DNA from: Pseudomonas protegens
GTDB taxonomy: Bacteria; Pseudomonadota; Gammaproteobacteria; Pseudomonadales; Pseudomonadaceae
Reading direction: 5' to 3'
Length of the DNA stretch: 64,000 nucleotides
NCBI RefSeq assembly: GCF_003363755.1
Contig: NZ_CP031396.1
Location: 2,046,001 to 2,110,000, forward strand
The translations under genes were made by a program, and so were the position numbers. Every line of letters begins with the position of its first letter. Position 1 is the stretch's first letter. The notes beneath the pieces were generated by a model. It saw only the letters and a list, made by a program, of their open reading frames with translations. It ran no database searches and was not told the DNA's origin. Shown piece after piece: positions 58,152-64,000 of the stretch.

Positions 58152-58586
58152 TCAGGCGAGGCTCGCCTGGGCCTGACGATAAAACGGCAAGATCAGATCC
58201 CGTGTCAACGGCGCCAGAAACAAACCACCATCGCTGGCCGGATCGATCCAGCGCACCTCCTCGATCTCCGCCGCCGGAGTCACCGCAATGTCGATGCGAA
58301 CAAGAAAGACCTCCGCCTGCACCACATGGCCGGGCTCGTTGGCGGCCGGTGCGCAAAACTGTTGCAGATAGCAGGCCTGGCTCGGATCGATGCGCAGGCC
58401 GAGTTCCTCTTCCAACTCTCGGACCAGGGCCAGCACCGGCGGCTCGCCGGCTTCGATCTTGCCGCCAGGCTGCATGAAGGCCTGGGTGCCGCGTTTGCGC
58501 ACCAGCAGGGTCTGGCCATCGGCCCCCAGCAACAGGGCGGCGGCGATACGAATGACGGAGGGTGCAACGGCGGAGGGCAGCGACAT
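58152..58586 (-). CDS. Nudix hydrolase
   Basis: This protein of about 144 residues has a perfect Nudix box: GGKIEAGE, then seven residues, then RELEEELGL (about 42-65). It splits nucleoside diphosphates linked to another group; the substrate is unknown. I chose the ATG at 58586 (MSLPSAVAP). An in-frame TTG 11 codons upstream is possible, and neither has a strong ribosome-binding site. It lies 22 bases before the LysE gene. Confidence 0.85.
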   Translation of the reverse strand: MSLPSAVAPSVIRIAAALLLGADGQTLLVRKRGTQAFMQPGGKIEAGEPPVLALVRELEEELGLRIDPSQACYLQQFCAPAANEPGHVVQAEVFLVRIDIAVTPAAEIEEVRWIDPASDGGLFLAPLTRDLILPFYRQAQASLA

Positions 58587-58686
58587 GGGGACCTGGACAC
58601 CTTGAGAACGAAGGCGCAAGGATCACATGCCCGGCAGCGGGTCGTCATCCGCCAGCGGTATATTTCCCGTCGTTCCAGGGCGTTTC

Positions 58687-60033
58687 TCAGGTGCCCGACT
58701 GCGGCTCTCGCGCCAGCTTGACGAACACGCTGTAACGGGCGCCTTCCATGGTTTCAAAGGCGATCAGTTTGTCCACCAGAGGCTGGCTCAGCACCTTGCC
58801 GGCGTTGAGCAGAAGCATGCCGTTGTCAGCATTCAGGTTGCGCGCCAGCAGCATGCCCGCCGCCAGCTCCCGGGTGCCCAGGACCTTGACCGAAGGGTCG
58901 CCCAGGGTCACATCGCTGAGGTACACAGAACACACTTGGATAAACCCCTCCACCAACTCGGGGTCGTACAGCCGGCCGGCGTATTTACGGATGAACACCA
59001 GGGCCTCGTCGCTGTTCATGTGCCGTTCGAGAATCAGCCCGCACTGCAGTTCGATAAAATCCACCGCCAGCTTGAGCAACCGCGAGCCCAGGGGAATCGC
59101 CTCGCCCTTGAGGTGATCGGGAAAGCCGCTGCCATCCCAGTGTTCCTGGTGATGGCGGATCAGGCGCGCCGCATCCTGCACCGGTTCCAGGGTCATCAGC
59201 AGCGATTCGCTTTGCGCCGGATAGGCCCGATAGCGTTCACGCTCATGGTGGTGCAACCAATCGGCCGGAGTGACCATCATGCTGTCGCTCCAGCTCAGCT
59301 TGCCGATGTTGTGCAGGGCCGCGGCCATGGCCAGGTCGCGCTGCGCCACGGCGTCGATGCCGTGGATCTTGCAGTAGGCACGCACCAAATCGATGATCCG
59401 GCGGTTAGTCTGCTTGTCGCTCGGCAGACGCTGGTTCACCAGCAGCGAGAACAGCTCGGCGCCCGTGGCATAGCTGTGCTTGAGCTCCTCATAGGCCAGG
59501 TCCAGCATGTCGGCGGTTTGTTGCAGCTCCGCGGTGCGCGATGCGACGCGTTTTTCCAGCAGGGCATTGAGGGCCTTGAGCTCAGCGTTCTGCTCTTGGG
59601 TCAGAGCTTCCAGGCGCTGGCGCTCACGTTCGGAATGCTGGTGCTCCAGGGCCTGGCGCAGGGCCAGCAGCAGTTCCTGGTCATCCCAGGGCTTGCTCAG
59701 GTAACGGTAGATTTCCCCTTCATTGATCGCCTTGGCGATCAGTTTCAGGTCCGGGTCACCGGTCAGCAGGATGCGCGTAGTGTCCGGATAGTGCTGATGA
59801 ATGCGCGCCAGCAGGGACGGGCCATCCATCTGCGGCAGATGGGCGGCGCTGATGACCAGGTCCACCTCCCGGGTGGCCATGACCTTCAGGGCTTCGCTGG
59901 CGTCGTGGGCAAGGTGCAGCACGTAGGAATGGGCACTGAGCAGTTGGTGCAGGCGTTGCAGGATCGCGTCCTGGCTGTCTACCAACAGAACCTCGGACTG
60001 GCGTGTGACTGTGGCAACGTTCAGCTCACCCAT
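58687..60033 (-). CDS. Degenerate receiver plus HD-GYP-type protein
   Basis: This 448-residue protein has a receiver-like domain (about 13-130), a coiled linker (about 135-175) and an HD-GYP-type domain (about 195-400). In the receiver the phospho-acceptor Asp is replaced by Ala (LVISAAHLPQMDG). In the HD domain the metal-binding HD is HN (ALHNIGK), and the GYP loop is SGFP. It is therefore unlikely to be a normal phosphorylation-controlled cyclic-di-GMP phosphodiesterase. It may bind c-di-GMP or a partner protein. The ATG at 60033 follows GAGG. Confidence 0.85.
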   Translation of the reverse strand: MGELNVATVTRQSEVLLVDSQDAILQRLHQLLSAHSYVLHLAHDASEALKVMATREVDLVISAAHLPQMDGPSLLARIHQHYPDTTRILLTGDPDLKLIAKAINEGEIYRYLSKPWDDQELLLALRQALEHQHSERERQRLEALTQEQNAELKALNALLEKRVASRTAELQQTADMLDLAYEELKHSYATGAELFSLLVNQRLPSDKQTNRRIIDLVRAYCKIHGIDAVAQRDLAMAAALHNIGKLSWSDSMMVTPADWLHHHERERYRAYPAQSESLLMTLEPVQDAARLIRHHQEHWDGSGFPDHLKGEAIPLGSRLLKLAVDFIELQCGLILERHMNSDEALVFIRKYAGRLYDPELVEGFIQVCSVYLSDVTLGDPSVKVLGTRELAAGMLLARNLNADNGMLLLNAGKVLSQPLVDKLIAFETMEGARYSVFVKLAREPQSGT

Positions 60034-60209
60034 GAGACACCTCGGGTCAACATCGATGCACATGTCCTTCATTCTTTTCACTGGCAACACTGATCCTTGT
60101 TGCCTGATTCAAGCGTAGAAGCATTTCCGAGGGGAATGATGGCTTTTTAATACCATCCGTCCGCTGGAAGAGCACCAACGGACGGCGGCGAGAATGGAGG
60201 CCAATGACC

Positions 60210-60482
60210 TCACTTGGCAGCGGCTTTACCGCTGGAACCGAAGGAGGCAAAACGTTTGTTGAAGCCAGCGATACGGCCTTCGGACTGGGTCTTGCGTTGC
60301 TGGCCGGTGTACACCGGGTGCGAAGCGCTGGACACATCCAGGGTTACGTACGGATAGGTCTGGCCATCACTGTGCTGATAGGTGCGGTCGGTATCGACGG
60401 TAGAGCCAATGAGGAAAAACACGTCGGCGGCAGTATCGTGAAACAGCACGGGGCGGTAGTCAGGGTGAATGTTGGGTTTCAT
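60210..60482 (-). CDS. rpmE2: Ribosomal protein L31 type B (zinc-independent paralogue)
   Basis: This 90-residue protein is the C-minus form of L31: it starts [16 protein letters not shown] and has no Cys-x-x-Cys zinc ribbon. Bacteria swap it for the zinc-binding L31 when zinc is scarce. A Zur-like site lies 33 bases upstream of the start, which supports zinc control. The gene stands alone. Confidence 0.95.
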   Translation of the reverse strand: MKPNIHPDYRPVLFHDTAADVFFLIGSTVDTDRTYQHSDGQTYPYVTLDVSSASHPVYTGQQRKTQSEGRIAGFNKRFASFGSSGKAAAK

Positions 60483-60792
60483 CGGAGTCTCCAGCGGCTG
60501 GGGTGAAAAACAGTGTTATACAGTAACAATAAAACCCTGTTTAAACGAGAACTTATCGCAATAAGATTCTGCAACAATGGTCTAAGTCCTGCCTCGATCC
60601 CCCGATTCAGGCTTGCCCGTAAGGCCCCAGCGGGCCAGTATGCTGGGCTGCAACGCTCTGACACAGCCGTGAATTCCTATAAGAAATGCCTGTGCAGCCC
60701 ACCGTCTCAGCCGTTCGGTGTCGCTGTCGATTACCCGTTATCAAGGCACCCGGTGCCTGATTGACCTGATGAGTCCGAACCAAGGAAACCGT
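60483..60792. other. Divergent intergenic region, rpmE2 and FMN protein
   Basis: These 310 bases carry the Zur-like box near the rpmE2 side (60515-60527) and the promoter of the + strand trio. Short open frames inside have no support. Confidence 0.4.
60515..60527 (-). promoter_or_regulatory. Zur-like operator of rpmE2
   Basis: GTTATACAGTAAC is a dyad (GTTA-N5-TAAC) close to the Pseudomonas Zur element GTTAT-N-N-TATAAC. It lies 33 bases before the rpmE2 ATG, where a repressor would block the promoter. Confidence 0.65.
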
Positions 60793-62412
60793 ATGAGCCT
60801 GTCACTTCTGAGCCGCTACGCCTTCTTTGCTGCCTGCGTGATATTCACCCTCGCCAGCCTGCCCTTTCTCGAACACGACTGGCTCTGGCCATTCACCCTG
60901 GTCACCGGCCTGCTGAGCCTGCTGGGGATCTTCGATCTGCTGCAAAGTCCCCACGCGGTACGCCGCAACTACCCGATCCTGGGCAACATCCGCTACCTGG
61001 TGGAAGGCATACGTCCGGAGATCCGCCAATACCTGCTGGAATCCGACAGCGACGCCCTGCCCTTTTCCCGCGCCCAGCGCTCCCTGGTGTACTCGCGGGC
61101 CAAGAATGAAAGCGCCGACAAACCCTTCGGCACCCTGATCGATGTCTACCAGTCGGGCTTCGAGTTCATCGGCCACTCCATGCGCCCGGCGCCCTTGAGC
61201 GACCCCAGCAGCTTTCGGGTCACCGTCGGCGGCCCGCAATGCACCCAGCCCTATTCGGCCTCGGTATTCAACATCTCGGCGATGAGCTTCGGCTCCCTGA
61301 GTGCCAACGCCATCCGTGCCCTGAACCGGGGTGCCAAGCTCGGCAACTTTGCCCACGACACTGGTGAAGGCAGCATCAGCCCCTATCACCGTGAACACGG
61401 CGGCGACCTGACCTGGGAACTGGGCAGTGGCTACTTTGGCTGCCGCACCGCCGACGGCCGCTTCGACCCCGAGCGCTTCGCCACCCAGGCGCAGAACCCG
61501 CAAGTGCGGATGATCGAGATCAAGATGAGCCAGGGCGCCAAGCCGGGCCATGGCGGCATCCTGCCCAAGCACAAGGTGACCCAGGAAATTGCCGACACCC
61601 GCGGCATCCGCATGGGCGAGGACTGCATTTCGCCGTCGAGCCACAGTGCATTTTCCACCCCGATCGAAATGATGCATTTCATCCAGCAACTGCGTGAGCT
61701 GTCCGGCGGCAAGCCGGTGGGCTTCAAGTTCTGCCTGGGCCACCCGTGGGAATTCATGGGCATTGCCAAGGCCATGCTGGAAACCGGCATCCTCCCGGAT
61801 TTCATCGTGGTCGACGGCAAGGAAGGCGGCACCGGCGCAGCCCCCGTGGAGTTCACCGACCACATCGGCGCGCCCATGCGCGAAGGCCTGCTGTTCGTCC
61901 ACAACACCCTGGTGGGCCTGAACCTGCGGGACAAGATCAAGCTCGGTGCCAGCGGCAAGATCGTCAGTGCCTTCGACATCGCCAGCGTCCTGGCCATCGG
62001 CGCCGACTGGGCCAACTCGGCCCGGGGCTTCATGTTCGCCATCGGCTGCATCCAGTCACAAAGCTGCCACACCAACAAATGTCCCACCGGTGTCGCCACC
62101 CAGGACAACCTGCGCCAGCGTGCCCTGGTGGTGCCGGACAAGGCCCAGCGGGTGTACAGCTTCCACCGCAACACCCTCAAGGCCCTGGCCGAGATGCTGG
62201 CCGCCGCCGGCCTGCAGCACCCGTCGCAACTGGAAGCCAAGCACCTGGTGCGACGCATGTCGGCCACCGAGATCAAGCTGTTCTCCCAACTGCATGTGTT
62301 CCTCAAGCCCGGCGAATTGCTCACCGGCGAAGTCAACGGCGAGTTCTACTCGCGCATGTGGCAACTGGCCCGGGCCGACAGCTTCGAACCCAATACCCAA
62401 GCCGCCGCTTAA
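60793..62412 (+). CDS. FMN-binding glutamate-synthase-family membrane protein
   Basis: This 539-residue protein has two N-terminal membrane helices (about 8-25 and 30-52) and a large glutamate-synthase-type FMN barrel (about 90-500). It includes GGTGAAPVEFTDH and a three-Cys cluster loop (C-x5-C-x4-C in CIQSQSCHTNKC). It lacks the glutamine amidotransferase domain of true glutamate synthase, so its reaction is unknown. The ATG at 60793 follows AAGGAAA. The following ABM and cupin genes are probably in the same unit. Confidence 0.85.
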   Translation: MSLSLLSRYAFFAACVIFTLASLPFLEHDWLWPFTLVTGLLSLLGIFDLLQSPHAVRRNYPILGNIRYLVEGIRPEIRQYLLESDSDALPFSRAQRSLVYSRAKNESADKPFGTLIDVYQSGFEFIGHSMRPAPLSDPSSFRVTVGGPQCTQPYSASVFNISAMSFGSLSANAIRALNRGAKLGNFAHDTGEGSISPYHREHGGDLTWELGSGYFGCRTADGRFDPERFATQAQNPQVRMIEIKMSQGAKPGHGGILPKHKVTQEIADTRGIRMGEDCISPSSHSAFSTPIEMMHFIQQLRELSGGKPVGFKFCLGHPWEFMGIAKAMLETGILPDFIVVDGKEGGTGAAPVEFTDHIGAPMREGLLFVHNTLVGLNLRDKIKLGASGKIVSAFDIASVLAIGADWANSARGFMFAIGCIQSQSCHTNKCPTGVATQDNLRQRALVVPDKAQRVYSFHRNTLKALAEMLAAAGLQHPSQLEAKHLVRRMSATEIKLFSQLHVFLKPGELLTGEVNGEFYSRMWQLARADSFEPNTQAAA

Positions 62413-62474
62413 GCACGCCTGTCCAGGCCTCCCCGGCTACCTGGGGAGCCTGGCGACTCACAAGGAAGATTGGA

Positions 62475-62759
62475 ATGCTCAAGGTTATCGCTGAAGACTT
62501 CATCAAGCCCGAACACCTGGAAACCGTGCGCCCGTGGTACGCCGAACTGGTGGAAAAAACCCGCCAGGAGCCGCTGTGCATCGCCTACGATCTGTTCGTC
62601 GATCAGAAAGACCCCGGGCACTTCATCTTCGTCGAACAGTGGCCGGACCGCGCCGCCCTCGACGCTCATTGCAACACCGAACACTTCACCCGCCTGGTAC
62701 CACAGATCAACGCCTTCCAAGCCCGCGAATGCCGCGTACTGCTGATGGACGAATTCTAG
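62475..62759 (+). CDS. ABM-type putative quinol monooxygenase
   Basis: This 94-residue protein is a single antibiotic-biosynthesis-monooxygenase domain (dimeric ferredoxin-like fold). It has the typical pattern VEKTRQEPLCIAYDLFVD and FVEQWPDRAALDAH, related to YgiN-like quinol monooxygenases. AAGGAAG precedes the ATG by 8 bases. It lies 62 bases after the FMN protein. Confidence 0.82.
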   Translation: MLKVIAEDFIKPEHLETVRPWYAELVEKTRQEPLCIAYDLFVDQKDPGHFIFVEQWPDRAALDAHCNTEHFTRLVPQINAFQARECRVLLMDEF

Positions 62760-62835
62760 AAGCCGACATCCTCCCGATGCTTGACCGGACCACCGAAAGC
62801 AGAGCGAACCACCACTGACCTTTCGGAGTTCCACC

Positions 62836-63132
62836 ATGCCCTTGCTGTCCTTCGAGCAACTGTCCCAGCAACTGCCCGGTCCCTGGCAATCCTCGCTGGT
62901 GGGCCAGGTCGGCGCGGCCCGTATCAAGGTCCTGCGCATGGACCAGGCGCCCTACCCGGAAGAAATCCACGACTACAACGAAGGCCTGCTGGTGACCCAG
63001 GGCTGCCTGCGCTTGGGCATTGGCCAGGCCACTGTCGAAGTGCTGGCCGGCCAGATGTACCGGGTGCAAGCCGGCCAGGCCCATAGCGTACTGCCCGGCA
63101 GCCACGGCACCCTGGTGATCATCGACGTCTAG
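62836..63132 (+). CDS. Small cupin-domain protein
   Basis: This 98-residue protein is a single cupin barrel. It lacks the usual metal-binding GxHxHxE pattern in full; only His in GQAHSVLPGS is obvious, so metal binding is uncertain. It starts after TTTCGGAG. It follows the ABM gene by 76 bases and may complete a small redox unit. Confidence 0.75.
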   Translation: MPLLSFEQLSQQLPGPWQSSLVGQVGAARIKVLRMDQAPYPEEIHDYNEGLLVTQGCLRLGIGQATVEVLAGQMYRVQAGQAHSVLPGSHGTLVIIDV

Positions 63133-63221
63133 CCTCACTCGGCACTCGACAAGGGGTCACAACCCGGACCGGGCCCGACTGTGGACGCCCCCCTTATCAG
63201 GGACATTCACGCCCGCCACAA

Positions 63222-63256
63222 TGCATAAACGCATAATTAAATTGCATTGACGCATA
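63222..63256 (+). promoter_or_regulatory. Direct repeat TGCATNNACGCATA, candidate operator
   Basis: TGCATAAACGCATA (63222-63235) and TGCATTGACGCATA (63243-63256) are two copies of one 14-base element, spaced 21 bases apart (two helical turns). They lie in an AT-rich patch 150 bases before the peptidase gene. A dimeric regulator binding in direct repeat would fit; I do not know which. Confidence 0.45.
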
Positions 63257-63405
63257 CCTCATCTAAGGTTGCTTGCAGACCCGGCCAGCGCACGCCATCG
63301 AGGCTGGCGCCGCGCATCACCCAGCGCCGGGTCCGGCAACTTGCTGTAGCCCAGATGCCACAGCGACACCAGCCGGAGGCTGGTTTTCACTCACGGAGGA
63401 TGAAC

Positions 63406-63996
63406 ATGTTAAGCACGACCTTGACCCCCACCGGCAACCCGCAGGCCCTGCCCCAATGCCTGGCCGGTACGCTGATCGATCCGCAACTGGCTGAAATCGA
63501 CCCACGCGCCGAGGCGGCCCCCCAGGCCGGCGCCCGACTCAATTTCAGCGTGCAGCCGCAAACCCAGAGCAACTGGTGCTGGGCGGCACTGTCGGCATCG
63601 GTCGGCAACTACTACGGCACCGGCTCCTGGACCCAGTGCGGGGTGGCCAATGCCGAATTGGGCCGCAACTCCTGCTGCAGCCAGCCCGGACCGTGCAACG
63701 TCTACGGCTACCTGGACTCGGCCCTCAGAACCACCCGCAGTTATGGCGGGATGCGGGAAAACCGGATGCAGATGCCGGCCATCGAAAACCAGCTCGGCAT
63801 GGGCCGTCCCGTCGGCCTGCGTTGCGCCTGGTATGGCGGCGGCGCGCATTTCCTGACGATCTACGGCACCGACGGCAGCTCCATCCTGGTCGCCGACTCC
63901 ATCTTCGGTTACTCGACCCGTGCCCTTAACAGCTTCCCCGGTTCCTACAACGGCGGCGGCAATTGGACCCACACCTACTTCACCCGGAAAAACTAG
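63406..63996 (+). CDS. Papain-like cysteine peptidase (C70/AvrRpt2-like)
   Basis: This 196-residue protein has a papain-like active site: Gln52, then Cys58 in SNWCWAALS, His148 in GGAHFLTIYG and Asp164 in ADSIF. The NWCWAA signature resembles peptidase family C70 (the effector AvrRpt2) and related bacterial papain-like proteins. Four further cysteines (C78, C90, C91, C97) may form disulphides. There is no signal peptide; residues 1-45 form a Pro-rich leader. I chose the ATG at 63406, because GGAGG is directly before an earlier ATG at 63400. The stop is followed by GGAGG, so another gene begins just beyond the window. Confidence 0.78.
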   Translation: MLSTTLTPTGNPQALPQCLAGTLIDPQLAEIDPRAEAAPQAGARLNFSVQPQTQSNWCWAALSASVGNYYGTGSWTQCGVANAELGRNSCCSQPGPCNVYGYLDSALRTTRSYGGMRENRMQMPAIENQLGMGRPVGLRCAWYGGGAHFLTIYGTDGSSILVADSIFGYSTRALNSFPGSYNGGGNWTHTYFTRKN

Positions 63997-64000
63997 GAGG

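Overview
The window is chromosomal DNA of a fluorescent-group Pseudomonas. It is GC-rich, and its gene order (colS-colR-groEL-groES-fxsA; metG-rnf-nth; argG-motY-pyrC-rnt-prx-bfd-bfrB-grxD-argF; glpFKRD; aatJQMP-aauSR) matches loci I know from Pseudomonas genomes. I saw no rRNA, tRNA, insertion sequence, prophage or CRISPR array. Coding density is high, and many neighbouring genes overlap by 4-11 bases.

Layout. 1-8.1 kb: the ColS/ColR metal-responsive two-component pair, GroEL/GroES chaperonin behind a structured leader, FxsA, a HugZ-like FMN protein, an SDR and the Fe-S carrier ApbC. 8.2-15.3 kb: metG, then an Rnf operon that has rnfA, B, D, G and E but no rnfC, with an unusual RnfB that lacks a membrane anchor and carries a long coiled tail; then nth and a 59-residue envelope protein. 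15.4-27.8 kb: an orphan LuxR-type regulator, argG and argF (each with a tandem ArgR operator), motY, pyrC, rnt, a peroxiredoxin, the iron-storage pair bfd/bfrB, grxD, a stand-alone molybdopterin oxidoreductase and an orphan ABC ATPase. 27.9-34.8 kb: phzF-like and ybaK genes and the glycerol regulon glpF-glpK-glpR-glpD. 34.8-41.7 kb: the acidic amino acid ABC transporter aatJQMP with its sigma-54 promoter, paired AauR sites and the sensor/regulator pair aauS-aauR. 41.7-44 kb: glpM, a UPF0489 arginase-like gene and two half-size SMR/EamA-type membrane proteins.

44.0-52.3 kb is the most interesting part. Six tightly packed genes (HAD phosphatase, class III aminotransferase, alpha/beta hydrolase, FemAB/BioF2-like acyltransferase, sensor kinase, sigma-54 response regulator) lie behind a well-spaced -24/-12 promoter and two tandem dyads with TTTGTAG(C)/(G)CTACAAA arms. 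This looks like a self-regulated biosynthetic or modification operon whose product I cannot name. A MipA/OmpV outer-membrane gene diverges from the same control region.

52.3-64 kb: a lipase-like hydrolase, divergent metE/metR, GNAT, LysE and Nudix genes, a doubly degenerate receiver/HD-GYP protein, a zinc-independent L31 paralogue behind a Zur-like box, a trio of FMN glutamate-synthase-like protein, antibiotic-biosynthesis monooxygenase (ABM) and cupin, and a papain-like cysteine peptidase at the right edge. The peptidase ends with a ribosome-binding-site-like sequence for a gene just outside the window.

Most functions are assigned by recognising protein families and local context. Regulatory sites were matched by eye to known consensus sequences.
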